The notes below the pieces were generated by a model that searched no databases, was not told where the DNA came from, and was given only the letters and a program-made list of their open reading frames with translations. The translations under genes and the position numbers were made by a program. Shown here piece by piece: positions 17,635 to 25,701 of a DNA stretch of 64,000 nucleotides (its first letter is position 1; every line of letters begins with the position of its first letter). Source of the DNA: Brenneria nigrifluens DSM 30175 = ATCC 13028 (GTDB lineage Bacteria > Pseudomonadota > Gammaproteobacteria > Enterobacterales > Enterobacteriaceae); assembly GCF_005484965.1 (NCBI RefSeq), contig NZ_CP034036.1, positions 3,782,001 through 3,846,000 of the forward strand, read 5' to 3'.

Positions 17635-17723
17635 TTTCTAAAAGGTTTTACCTTCTTATTTTTAACGATCAATCGGGAAACGCCTAAAATTATTCCGGCA
17701 GAATATTTTTAGGTCGTTACCTA

Positions 17724-17918
17724 TCAATAAGGGAAATTTTTGAGGTATAGCTTATCGTCATTGCGACGATAAAAAATCTGCACCACAGGCTGATTTTCTG
17801 CCGACACGATACTGCGCCAGAACCCGTATTCCGGCCAACTGAACCAGATTCCTGTTGCCAGAAAGTCGCAGCTCTGCACCAAAGCATTGTCGAACGAACA
17901 TCGAACTGCGCCAATCAC
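17724..17918 (-). CDS. Small hypothetical protein, possible remnant
   Basis: A 64-codon frame beginning GTG: IGAVRCSFDNALVQSCDFLATGIWFSWPEYGFWRS..., ending DDKLYLKNFPY. The aromatic-rich composition and regular codon use look protein-like, but no family is recognised. No obvious ribosome site precedes the GTG, and the upstream sequence is basic low-complexity (Lys/Arg-rich in one frame), so it may be the 3' end of a larger decayed gene. It lies between the integrase and the second recombinase on the opposite strand to the integrase. Confidence 0.35.
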   Translation of the reverse strand: MIGAVRCSFDNALVQSCDFLATGIWFSWPEYGFWRSIVSAENQPVVQIFYRRNDDKLYLKNFPY

Positions 17919-18015
17919 GACCTTTTCAGCCCTTTGGCCCTTTCCGGTTTGGCGCTGTTACCCTTAGCCTTCCTTTTCCCTTTCGCTGCACCAGAGACAA
18001 GAATGCCCCATCGTT

Positions 18016-18906
18016 TCAACGCCCATAAACCTGCGCCACATAACGCCCACGCCCGTCGCCGTGGCCTAAATCCATCGCGACCAATGCCAGAGCCTCTTTT
18101 TCACTGAATCTCTGCGCCAGGTAATGGCGAATGGCATCCTGCGCCCAGGCGTAGCGCAATGAATGCGGGGAATATGCGCCGGTCAAGCCGATACGCGACG
18201 CCTGACCGTGCCAGTATTTCATCGCGCTTTTCAGATCGGGCTTATCAATCAGCCTGCCGTTGCGTTGTTCCGCCACAGCTAACGCATTTTCCAGCGCTTT
18301 TCTGACTGCGCCAGCATCCAGAATTACCGTTTCGCGAGGCCGTCCGCCTTTGGTGCCGAAAACGATGGTCAGCCGGGTTTCATCACGCTCCAGCGCCTGT
18401 TTCCATGTCCTAAGCGATTGCGCACACTGCACTGCTTCCTGAGAGCGCAATCCCATCAACCTTGAAAGCTCCAACACCGCAGCCATGCCCGCGTCTTTTG
18501 CACGAATGGTTTCCAGCACCTGCCAATAATGCTCCGCCGTGATGGCCTGCCGAGTACCGTTGCGGGATGCGCCGGATAAGCCGAGCGATTTATTAGATAG
18601 CCGTTCACTGGCAGCCAACCGATCACGCCCGGCCTGCTTCAGCAGACAGCGGAGCGCTGCCATTTCGTTTTGCAGGCTGCGTTTCGTTATACCCTGTTCC
18701 AACCGTTCACGAACGTAGCTTTCAATATGTCGGGCTTTCAGTTGCTCCACCCGCCGGATCTGCACATTTTGCGCCAGTAAGCGCTCACAAAATCGCTGCG
18801 CCAGCGCCATACGGTCATGAACGGTTTTATGACTGCCGCCCGCCAGCCGCGCCAGCGTTTTCATTTCCTGCTCCAAAAGACTCATTTTTGCATGTCCACT
18901 TTTCAT
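18016..18906 (-). CDS. Second tyrosine recombinase-like protein (integrase-domain protein)
   Basis: A 296-residue protein with a phage-integrase-like N-terminal SAM domain (QEMKTLARLAGGSHKTVHDR...) and a tyrosine-recombinase catalytic domain. Box I Arg is in SRLMGLRSQEAVQ, the H-x-x-R is PHSLRYAW, then LVAMDLGHGDGRGRYVAQVYGR with the terminal Tyr. All key positions look intact. Such proteins are common island passengers distinct from the tRNA-targeting integrase; the target is unknown. ATG at 18906 is preferred over a TTG further upstream. Confidence 0.75.
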   Translation of the reverse strand: MKSGHAKMSLLEQEMKTLARLAGGSHKTVHDRMALAQRFCERLLAQNVQIRRVEQLKARHIESYVRERLEQGITKRSLQNEMAALRCLLKQAGRDRLAASERLSNKSLGLSGASRNGTRQAITAEHYWQVLETIRAKDAGMAAVLELSRLMGLRSQEAVQCAQSLRTWKQALERDETRLTIVFGTKGGRPRETVILDAGAVRKALENALAVAEQRNGRLIDKPDLKSAMKYWHGQASRIGLTGAYSPHSLRYAWAQDAIRHYLAQRFSEKEALALVAMDLGHGDGRGRYVAQVYGR

Positions 18907-19650
18907 GATTGCCGCAAAATCCAAAACAGATACAACCTTCCCCGGCGCATAGGCCGATAGCCCCTGATTTTTGTCGGGCTGCGAACGATACCTGAGCGCC
19001 GGGGCGGCAGCCGTTGAGGTGTTGCGGGGCTTCGGTGGTGCTCTCTGAGCAGCCGCCCGCTTGCGCGGGTTATCCCCCGGATCGTCCTGATCCCCCTCCG
19101 GTATCGGTTCAAGTTCTCCTGTGAGTGAAAGTGGGTTTAGTTAAGGTGTCAGAATCCCGCCGTGCGTTGGCGCAGTTGAATTGTCTGGTGCAGTCAAAAG
19201 GAGCTGGTGCGTCACTTTCCCGCTTGGCGCGGTTAAAGTGACGCACTGGACTGGCTCAGTGATTGAAAATTGAAATTTTGGTGCAAGATTGCGGCCACGC
19301 GGCAGCGAAGTCTGACAGCAGCCCGTCACGCCGCTTATAGATTGGAGCAGAGAGTGAAGGATGACCTTAACCATCGGTAGGATGGCCCGGCGGTTTACAA
19401 AGGTAGCCGCCGGTAAGGGATTGACCATCCTGATTCATCAGGCGCTTCTCTCAGGTCGTGAAGCATTTTGTGCAGGCGAAAACTTACACCCGTGGCAACA
19501 AGGCAGAAAGGGAAAACTGTTTTTTGCTTTTATAGAGTTGTTTGTTGGTTTTTTAGTCATTTTATGAGTGACAAACTGCCGCGCTTCGCTTGCCTTCTCC
19601 CGTCCCGTTATCCGCGTTCACCGATAACGGGACGGGAGATATTTTTTACT
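18907..19650. other. Poorly coding island interval
   Basis: About 740 bp between the second recombinase and the Ner-like gene. Frames here are arginine-rich and not protein-like, apart from a possible 95-codon minus-strand frame (listed separately). GACGGGAT/TCCCGTTATC inverted repeats (TCCCGTTATCCGCG ... CGATAACGGGACGGGA near 19600-19630) could form a hairpin downstream of the Ner-like gene and act as its terminator. Confidence 0.4.
19141..19428 (-). CDS. Possible 95-aa hypothetical protein
   Basis: An ATG-started minus-strand frame (MVNPLPAATFVNRRAILPMV..., ending DNSTAPTHGGILTP). It lies downstream of the Ner-like gene on the same strand. Composition is plausible for the short poorly characterised Ash/Icd-type ORFs of P4-like elements, but no family motif can be named with confidence and it may be fortuitous. 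Confidence 0.3.
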   Translation of the reverse strand: MVNPLPAATFVNRRAILPMVKVILHSLLQSISGVTGCCQTSLPRGRNLAPKFQFSITEPVQCVTLTAPSGKVTHQLLLTAPDNSTAPTHGGILTP

Positions 19651-19872
19651 TTAGTGCTCCTCTGGCTTGCGGTAACGGAAAGGCCAGATTTCCGCAGGCG
19701 CAACACCCAACGCTTCCGCAATCAGCCGTTCTCCCTTGGGCCAGTGTTTTGTCAACGCATTCGCCAGCGTGGAAGAGGCTAGCCCCGCGTTACGCGAAAC
19801 CGCCGCCAGCGACGTTCCCCGCTTTTTCAGCGCCGCAATAATATCGGCGGGATGCCAATCCTGTCGATTCAT
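19651..19872 (-). CDS. Ner/Nlp-family DNA-binding regulator
   Basis: A 73-residue helix-turn-helix protein: DWHPADIIAALKKRGTSLAAVSRNAGLASSTLANALTKHWPKGERLIAEALGVAPAEIWPFRY. This is the complete fold of Mu Ner and chromosomal Nlp/SfsB proteins (conserved DWHPADI...P..IWPSRY pattern). In Mu it represses early transcription; here it probably controls island genes. Its ATG overlaps the stop of the upstream gene by 4 nt, so the two are co-translated. Confidence 0.88.
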   Translation of the reverse strand: MNRQDWHPADIIAALKKRGTSLAAVSRNAGLASSTLANALTKHWPKGERLIAEALGVAPAEIWPFRYRKPEEH

Positions 19873-20330
19873 GCAGCCTCCTCATTAATACATTTCACAC
19901 CGTCGGCGGTACGTATCCAGCGCGGGGCTTTCAGTTCAGCAGCAAAGTAATCAACCAGTTCCGCCAGAAGCCAACGCAATTGTTCTTCCGCTTGTGGTGG
20001 AAACATCCGGCAAAGCAGAAGTTGAGTCAGGGTAAAACAGTAATCGCAAAGCGTATCCGCATCGGGGGCAAAACGGGGAGAATTTGTGGGCAAGGTATCA
20101 ACGGTCAGGCTGTCTATCAGGTGAGGCGGAATGGGATCGCTTAGGCCCGGTTTCAGCAGCGCAAGACCGGCGGCAAGCCGACCGCAGAGAGCCATCTTCA
20201 GCGCCGGATCGTAGCATTCCGCCTGAGTATCTGCGCACTTTTCACAATGCTCGGCCAGCACGGTAAAATCTGTATCGGCATTAAAAGGGTGGGTAAGTAA
20301 CGGGTGAGTCTGGTTGAGGGTTGTAGCCAT
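19869..20330 (-). CDS. Hypothetical island protein coupled to the Ner-like gene
   Basis: A 153-residue acidic protein with several cysteines: C-x2-C-x6-C in HCEKCADTQAEC near residues 29-40 and C..C in TLCDYCFT near residue 94. No function is recognised; comparable proteins occur in enterobacterial islands next to Ner-like genes. The downstream ATG of the regulator overlaps its stop codon, showing an operon. Confidence 0.6.
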   Translation of the reverse strand: MATTLNQTHPLLTHPFNADTDFTVLAEHCEKCADTQAECYDPALKMALCGRLAAGLALLKPGLSDPIPPHLIDSLTVDTLPTNSPRFAPDADTLCDYCFTLTQLLLCRMFPPQAEEQLRWLLAELVDYFAAELKAPRWIRTADGVKCINEEAA

Positions 20331-20384
20331 AATGGCAGCCTCCAGTGAGAAGTTAACTTATAACCACCACCAGAGGTTCCAATC

Positions 20385-20537
20385 TCAGGGTGGTGGACTG
20401 AACGGGGTTGGAACTACCGGCCTCACTGAAACCGGCGCACCTTGCGGTGCCCCCGCCCAGCCCACCATAATTTGGGTGTAGCTAAACGCGCGACATAAAA
20501 AAAGACGCGTTGGCGTCTCGTCGCCAGTGAGGTTCAT
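20385..20537 (-). CDS. Small Ash-like protein (50 aa), possibly a decayed frame
   Basis: A 50-codon minus-strand frame with ATG at 20537 contains MVGWAGAPQGAPVS followed by VRPVVPTPFSPPP and a stop. The preceding in-frame codons (PAPAKSGAGIGTPM) continue the same pattern upstream without a start until a TAG. VGWAGAPQGAPVS and PAPAKSGAG...TPM are the hallmark strings of the Ash/Icd-like small ORFs of P4-related elements. Whether it is translated is unclear; the DNA is also rich in inverted repeats (CACCTGCAAAATCAGGTG, GGCGCACCTTGCGGTGCC) and may act as a structured regulatory RNA. It lies 54 bp before the hypothetical gene of the Ner operon. Confidence 0.45.
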   Translation of the reverse strand: MNLTGDETPTRLFLCRAFSYTQIMVGWAGAPQGAPVSVRPVVPTPFSPPP

Positions 20538-20843
20538 CGGGGTTCCAATCCCGGCACCTGATTTTGCAGGTGCGGGTAAAAGATACCGCGACAGGGAATA
20601 AACGGCAAGAGGGTGCTATCGTGTTTTTCGTAATATCATGTAGAGTAGTGTTAACCAGTTGAAGTTACAGCGATCGTTCTCACAATGAAAGTGAGATTCA
20701 ACCATCATTTCGAAAATGTTATGCAAGATGACACCGATCTTGGCTCTTCTACCCTGTAACGGTAAACTGTGTACCTTTACAGGAGTTATTAACCCAAGAC
20801 ATCAGCGCTGCCTGCGTTGAATGTGGCTCTTACAGGCGTGTCC
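20538..20843. other. Intergenic regulatory interval in the island
   Basis: About 300 bp separating the leftward Ner-type operon from the rightward COG2958 gene. It contains the GC-rich inverted repeat GCACCTGATTTTGCAGGTGC near 20555 and then lower-GC sequence; promoters for both divergent units are expected here, but no site can be assigned firmly. Confidence 0.4.
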
Positions 20844-21776
20844 ATGACCAGTCGTCCCCAAATGATTATCAACGTATTACAGGCGAATCCTGATGAGCAA
20901 TTTACTGCTCGTCAACTGGCGCAAAAAATCATCGAAATCTATGCGGATGAGTTGGCTGAAAAACGTAAAAATCCGCGTTTTGCCAGCGATGACGCTTTTT
21001 TGAGCCAGATAACGGCAGAGGTAGGCGGTAGCCGCACCGTGAAGGCAAAAGCCATGTGTCCGTTAGTGATGACGCGTGATAAGCCCCGACCGAGGCTGTT
21101 TTATTGGGGAGGCGAGCCTGCGGACGATGCTCAGGTGCAATTGCCTTCTGATACCACCCCGGTACCTTCGGCAGAAACGGTGAGTTTATCTGAACATGCG
21201 CTTTATCCGTTGCTGATTGAGTATCTCTCTGAAGAAGAGGATTTACTCTGCCGCCGTATCGATGAGAAGCGCTCAAGCAACAACAAAGGCTTAGGGGCCA
21301 ACCACTGGCTTTATCCCGATATTGTTGCGTTGCAGCCTCTTGATAAGGGCTGGGATACGGTGGTGCAAAACTGTGTCCGCCATAGTGAAGGGCGTTTAAC
21401 CCGCCTGTGGTCATTTGAAGTAAAACGACAGCTTAACCGTAGCAACGTGCGCGAATGTTTCTTTCAGGCAGTGAGCAATTCAAGCTGGGCGCACTTTGGC
21501 TATCTGGTCGCCACCGAGATTAACGAAGATAAGCAGCGTGGCGTTGAGCGAGAGCTTCAGATGCTGTGCGCGCTGCACGGCATTGGGGTGATCCTGCTTA
21601 ACCCACAGGATCCGGGCAATAGCCAGACGCTGATCCCGGCGCGCGAGCGGACCAGCATCGACTGGCAATCTGTTAACCGGCTGGTGGAAGAGAATAGAGA
21701 CTTTAAAGAGTTTATCGATCTGGTGGCTGAGTATCACCAGACCGGAAAAGTACATAAGGCGTTATGGAATAAGTAA
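20844..21776 (+). CDS. COG2958 / HrgA-like protein with PD-(D/E)XK-type motif
   Basis: A 310-residue protein. The N-terminus (MIINVLQANPDEQFTARQLAQKIIEIY) resembles a HARE-HTH winged helix. The C-terminal half has YPDIVAL followed about 40 residues later by LWSFEVKRQL, a D...ExK arrangement of restriction-endonuclease-fold nucleases. Related proteins (COG2958, HrgA) occur near restriction genes; HrgA was described at a restriction-modification locus. No methyltransferase is adjacent. Nuclease activity and a role in DNA defence are inferred. The ATG at 20844 begins the HTH; an in-frame TTG 27 bp upstream is possible. Confidence 0.65.
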   Translation: MTSRPQMIINVLQANPDEQFTARQLAQKIIEIYADELAEKRKNPRFASDDAFLSQITAEVGGSRTVKAKAMCPLVMTRDKPRPRLFYWGGEPADDAQVQLPSDTTPVPSAETVSLSEHALYPLLIEYLSEEEDLLCRRIDEKRSSNNKGLGANHWLYPDIVALQPLDKGWDTVVQNCVRHSEGRLTRLWSFEVKRQLNRSNVRECFFQAVSNSSWAHFGYLVATEINEDKQRGVERELQMLCALHGIGVILLNPQDPGNSQTLIPARERTSIDWQSVNRLVEENRDFKEFIDLVAEYHQTGKVHKALWNK

Positions 21777-22118
21777 CGCGGCACTCTCCTTTGCTCTATA
21801 CATCAGTGATGGGTCATTATTCAAGTTCAGAAAGTATTTATGCACAATGATCAGAGCGACAGACGAGTAATGGTAGCTGCTCCAGCTTGGTCTGAAGAGA
21901 TGGACGCCACACTGACAGTTAACCATGTCAAACTGGTAATATGATATTTCATTAATCGGATATCATCCTGCCACATAGAACATTCGTTTATATTTTATCT
22001 TTAATGTCGCTCTTTAATCGACTTTTACGAAAATAATTAAACCAAATATTGCATCTGTACATTGTCACATAATATATTGGTTTAATAATTTAGTTTTTCG
22101 TCGATCCAGAGGCGACAC
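21777..22118 (+). promoter_or_regulatory. AbiE promoter/operator region
   Basis: A 342-bp AT-rich interval upstream of abiEi. An inverted repeat AAACCAAATATT (22039-22050) and AATATATTGGTTT (22071-22083), centred 20 bp apart, overlaps a candidate promoter (TTGTCA at 22062 and AATAAT at 22084). AbiEi antitoxins are known to repress their own operon through paired inverted repeats, so this is the likely operator. The first 200 bp hold nothing recognisable. Confidence 0.55.
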
Positions 22119-22901
22119 TTGACAAACTATCTAAACTGGCTGATGCGAAACACTCTACCCGGTCAGGTGTTGCTCCAGTCATGGCTTAGCCGCAACGGCA
22201 TAGATCGTAAGCTCTCTTACCGCTATGTACAGAACGGCTGGCTCAGGCGGGTAGCGCATGGTGTTTACTGTCGGACGGGTCGCGAACCCGACTGGGTCGA
22301 TGCGGTTTCCTGTCTGCAAACTCAGTGGGAAAAACCGGTACGGGTGGCAGGGCTGACCAGTCTTGCGCTACAGGGCCATGCTCACTATGCCGAACCGGGC
22401 AGGCCAAAGGTCTGGCTCACGCTCCCGGCTTACGTCAAGCTACCGGGATGGTTCGCCACCTTTAAACAATCCGCCACCTTTATCACGTTATATACGTCGG
22501 GCCTGTCCGCTGATGTAACACCATTCACTACAGAACTGAAAATCGGCGATCGGCGAGTAATGGGCAGTTGCCCGGAACTTGCCGCGTATGAAATCGCCAG
22601 CGGCGTTCCTGCGCATATCTCGTTTGAACATGCCGACGCCCTGTTTCAGGGGCTAAACCTTCTCAGCCCGCGTAAGTTACAGACGCTGCTCTCTGCCAGT
22701 CATTCGGTGAAAACCAACCGGGTGGTGCTCTACCTTGCGCAACGCAACGGACATCCTTATTTCCAGTATCTCGATCAGAGTGGTGTAGATACCGGGACAG
22801 GAAAGCGGCAAATCGTCCCCGGCGGCTGGCTGGAGCCGGATTACCAGATCACCGTTCCCAAGGAATTTGAACCGAAAGGAGTCGAAGATGGATCAACGTG
22901 A
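22119..22901 (+). CDS. abiEi: AbiEi antitoxin / transcriptional regulator (type IV TA)
   Basis: A 260-residue antitoxin of the AbiE abortive-infection system. The N-terminal winged helix (VLLQSWLSRNGIDRKLSYRYVQNGWLRRVAHGVY) is the AbiEi antitoxin domain, and the remainder (VRVAGLTSLALQGHAHYAE..., CPELAAYEIASGVP) is its C-terminal domain. TTG at 22119 is preceded by AGAGG at good spacing and gives the full N-terminus; the first ATG at 22143 lacks a ribosome site. It overlaps abiEii by 14 bp. It represses the operon and neutralises AbiEii without a protein-protein complex (family knowledge). Confidence 0.87.
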   Translation: MTNYLNWLMRNTLPGQVLLQSWLSRNGIDRKLSYRYVQNGWLRRVAHGVYCRTGREPDWVDAVSCLQTQWEKPVRVAGLTSLALQGHAHYAEPGRPKVWLTLPAYVKLPGWFATFKQSATFITLYTSGLSADVTPFTTELKIGDRRVMGSCPELAAYEIASGVPAHISFEHADALFQGLNLLSPRKLQTLLSASHSVKTNRVVLYLAQRNGHPYFQYLDQSGVDTGTGKRQIVPGGWLEPDYQITVPKEFEPKGVEDGST

Positions 22902-23817
22902 TATTTACGCCCGACAGGTCAAACTGTTGATGACTGCCCTGCCGCATGTAGCGAAAGAATCCTGTTTCGCTTTAAAAGGCGGTACGGCAATTAATTTATT
23001 TGTGCAGGACTTCCCTCGCCTATCGGTAGATATCGATCTGGTTTATAAGACCTTCATGGACCGCGATACCGATCTCGCTGCCATCGACGATGCATTGAGG
23101 CGTATTACCGAATCTCTGAATAGCACGCGGGGGCTCACCGCAATTCGGCAGGATAATAAAGCCGATGAAAAACGCATTATCGTTAACGCCGCTTATGCGC
23201 AGATAAAGATTGAAGTCAGTCCGGTCTGGCGTGGATTGCTGTTGCCTCCGGCAGAAATGCCGGTGTGTGGGCAGGTGGAAATGGAATATGGCTTCACCAC
23301 CATGAATGTCGTCTCTCTGGCGGATCTCTACGGTGGAAAAATCTGCGCCGCATTCGATCGCCAGCATCCACGCGATCTGTTTGACGTACTGAATATGCTG
23401 AAGAAACCGGGTCTCACGCGCGAGATCTTTGACGGTTTTCTTTGTTATCTGGCAGGTCATCCCCGCCCCATAGCCGAACTGCTGGCCCCAAACTGGGACA
23501 CGGGGCGGATCGCCACGCTGTACCAACAGGAATTTTCGGGCATGACGCAGCAGGAAACCTCTCTGGAATCACTTCTGTCGGTAACGACATTGCTGCCGCA
23601 GGCGTTGAAATCTCATTTTACCACTCAGGATCAACAGTTCTTACTCAGCTATAAGCAAAACACCCCTGACTGGTCGCTGTATCGCTATCCTGATATTCAG
23701 TATCTCCCCGCCATTCGCTGGAAACAGCGTAACTTATGGGCGCTGAACGCTAAAAATGCGGCTAAATTTACGGCGGCGGTGAACAAACTGAAGAGGGTTC
23801 TGGAGCATTACTTTTAG
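22888..23817 (+). CDS. abiEii: AbiEii toxin, nucleotidyltransferase
   Basis: A 309-residue toxin of the DUF1814/MenT-like nucleotidyltransferase family. Core motifs are FALKGGTAINLFVQDFPRLSVDIDLVY (the G[GS] and DxD metal-binding nucleotidyltransferase motifs) and VSLADLYGGKICAAFDRQHPRDLFDV (the conserved lysine and D motif). It blocks growth during phage infection in AbiE systems by modifying tRNA or another target. ATG at 22888 follows AAAGGAG and lies inside the end of abiEi. Confidence 0.9.
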   Translation: MDQRDIYARQVKLLMTALPHVAKESCFALKGGTAINLFVQDFPRLSVDIDLVYKTFMDRDTDLAAIDDALRRITESLNSTRGLTAIRQDNKADEKRIIVNAAYAQIKIEVSPVWRGLLLPPAEMPVCGQVEMEYGFTTMNVVSLADLYGGKICAAFDRQHPRDLFDVLNMLKKPGLTREIFDGFLCYLAGHPRPIAELLAPNWDTGRIATLYQQEFSGMTQQETSLESLLSVTTLLPQALKSHFTTQDQQFLLSYKQNTPDWSLYRYPDIQYLPAIRWKQRNLWALNAKNAAKFTAAVNKLKRVLEHYF

Positions 23818-24359
23818 CTCTGGTTCAGAGAGATTGAATTAAGCCATGATGTTTAATTATCTCAACTGAGTTCTGACGATATCTCAAAAAAATAATAAAA
23901 ATACAAATTAAATCAATAAACTAATCATATCCATTTCAATACATTATCTCAAAAACACCTAATTCACATGTCGTCTCTTCGTTTAACACCACTATATGTG
24001 GACCTCAGACCGTTATGTGTGGACCTGACTCCACACATAACGAAGCCTCTCCCCTTAAACACCGATTCCTCGTGACAACCATCACAAAAACAAAGCGATT
24101 TTTTATGGGGGCTTTAGTGGGGGCTCTGTTTCAAGAATTTCGCAATTAAACCAATAACAAACAGCATGTTAATCGTGGATATGATTCCGAGTCCGCCACC
24201 TTTCCTTTTTTATGCCTCTTTATAAATTTCCATGTGTATGTAATTCAATAAGTTGGCGTAAAAATCTTTCCCGATGCGTTTTGATTTATCCCTTCGTATC
24301 CGGAAAATTTGGGGTCAGATTGCGGGTCGTTCAGTTCGATGAACGAAGGAGACCCTCAC
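23818..24359. other. AT-rich junction between the two islands
   Basis: About 540 bp without a gene. It holds an A+T-rich stretch (23860-23960), the direct repeats TATGTGGACCT and TATGTGTGGACCT, a long perfect inverted repeat (listed separately), the phrases GGGGGCTTTAGTGGGGGCT near 24106 (typical of DNA next to P4-type att sites), and from 24183 the second copy of the tRNA-Phe 3' end and integrase leader. It is the right end of the first island. Confidence 0.6.
24011..24042. repeat. Perfect 13-bp inverted repeat
   Basis: CGTTATGTGTGGA and TCCACACATAACG flank a 6-nt loop (CCTGAC). A third, partial copy (TATGTGGACCT) lies 17 bp upstream. The location between abiEii and the internal att copy suggests a recombinase/excisionase or regulator site, or a bidirectional terminator; it lacks a T-run. 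Confidence 0.75.
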
Positions 24360-25359
24360 ATGGCCCTGAATGACAGTAAAATCCGCGCTGCCAAATCCCG
24401 CGCAAAATCCTACAAACTTTCCGATTCGCAAGGTCTGTACCTGACGGTATCCACCAGCGGCGCTAAGTTATGGTATTTCCGCTATCGCTTCGGCGGTAAG
24501 GAAAACCGTCTGGCCTTTGGCCCCTACCCGCAAACTACACTGGCGGAAGCCCGTGAAAAGCGCGACGCGGCGCGTAAGCTGCTGGCGTCCGGCCTCTGCC
24601 CTTCCCTGGTGCGCAAAACGGATAACACCGCCGTTGATGAATCCCGCACCTTTCAGTACATCGCCACCGCATGGCACACCAGTTGCCTTAAGCTCTGGTC
24701 GGACGCTCACGCCGATAAGATCCTCACCTGCCTGAAACGCTACGTTTTCCCCGCGATCGGTGCGATGGATATCGCTCTGATTGAGACCCGACATCTGGCA
24801 CAATTGGTTAAAACCATCGACGATAAAGGCGTGCATGACGTCGCCGGACGGGTACGCCAGCATCTGACCAAAATCATGCGCCACGCCGTCCAGCAGGGCG
24901 TAATCAAATATAATCCGGCTTACGATTTGGATGGTGTCGTGACCCCGGTGGTGACCCAACATCACCCCGCCCTGCCGCTGAAACGCCTGCCTGAACTACT
25001 GGAGAAGATGGATAGCTACAAAGGCCGGATGCTGACCCGTTTGGCGCTGGAACTGAATCTGCATGTTTTTCTGCGATCCAGCGAATTGCGGCTCGCTCGT
25101 TGGGATGAGTTCAACCTGAAAGCGCATATCTGGAGCGTGCCCGCCCGGCGCGAAGCCGTAAACGGCGTGCGGTTCTCAGAGCGTGGAGCAAAAATGAAGG
25201 ATGAACATCTGGTGCCGCTGTCGCGGCAGGCGGTCGCCCTGCTGAAACAGATTCAGGCGCTTTCCGGCGAATCGGTCTTCGTTTTTCCGGGCGCACATAC
25301 TCTGAACAAACCAATGAGTGAAAACACCGTCAACAAGGCGCTGCGCGTGATTGTCTATC
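24183..25359. repeat. Direct repeat copy 2: att core + leader + truncated integrase
   Basis: GATTCCGAGTCC at 24183-24194 repeats the tRNA-Phe T-arm/3' end but lacks 4 nt of the acceptor end (GGCA of GGGCACCACC). The downstream leader and integrase then follow copy 1 until the homology stops abruptly inside the integrase gene. It marks the junction of the second, inner island. Confidence 0.85.
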
Positions 25360-25382
25360 AAACCTGCCAGACTACTGACTAG
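24360..25382 (+). pseudogene. Truncated duplicate of the P4-type integrase
   Basis: A second copy of the integrase, nearly identical to the intact one over ~330 residues, including the DUF4102 domain and box I SSELRLARW. Homology ends after NKALRVI and the frame runs into unrelated VYQTCQTTD and a stop. The H-x-x-R box and the tyrosine nucleophile region are missing, so it cannot catalyse recombination. It was left by deletion or by insertion of other DNA (the ccdAB segment) at this point. Confidence 0.9.
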
Positions 25383-25437
25383 TCGCGCACCCCGGAATAC
25401 AACGCTACCTCTTGGTTAATTGCTGAATAATCACTTG

Positions 25438-25449
25438 GAGTATATACTC
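25438..25449 (+). promoter_or_regulatory. Candidate ccd operator/promoter
   Basis: The perfect 12-bp palindrome GAGTATATACTC lies 28 bp before the ccdA ATG and overlaps a likely promoter (TTGGAG and the following TATGCATAAAT). CcdA-CcdB complexes autoregulate through operator sites placed like this; binding here is inferred. Confidence 0.55.
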
Positions 25450-25477
25450 ACAGTATGCATAAATGAGGATCTCTATC

Positions 25478-25696
25478 ATGAAACACCGCGTTAGCGTTAC
25501 CGTGGACAAAGACAATTATCAGGTTCTGAGTGCTGCCGGAGTTAACATTTCTGGTCTGGTAAATGACGTCATTGGCAAGGAAGCCCGCCGTATAAAGGCT
25601 GAGGAGTGGAAGAAGGAAAACCGCGAAGGGATGGAAGAAGTCGCCAGATTTATCGCACAGAATGGCTGCTTTGCTGATGAAAACAGGAACTGGTAA
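25478..25696 (+). CDS. ccdA: CcdA antitoxin
   Basis: A 72-residue antitoxin: MKHRVSVTVDKDNYQVLSAA forms the ribbon-helix-helix DNA-binding domain, and the rest (NISGLVNDVIGKEARRIKAE..., ending ARFIAQNGCFADENRNW) is the disordered CcdB-binding tail, close to F-plasmid CcdA throughout. The ATG at 25478 follows GAGGA. It is followed after 5 bp by ccdB. Its chromosomal location in an island recalls the ccd systems found between folA and apaH in some E. coli, but here it sits behind the truncated integrase. Confidence 0.95.
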   Translation: MKHRVSVTVDKDNYQVLSAAGVNISGLVNDVIGKEARRIKAEEWKKENREGMEEVARFIAQNGCFADENRNW

Positions 25697-25701
25697 TCAT
25701 C

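Noticed and set aside
18903..19112. 69-codon minus-strand frame next to the second recombinase
   Set aside because: Nearly all Arg/Pro/Leu, overlaps the recombinase start, no ribosome site.
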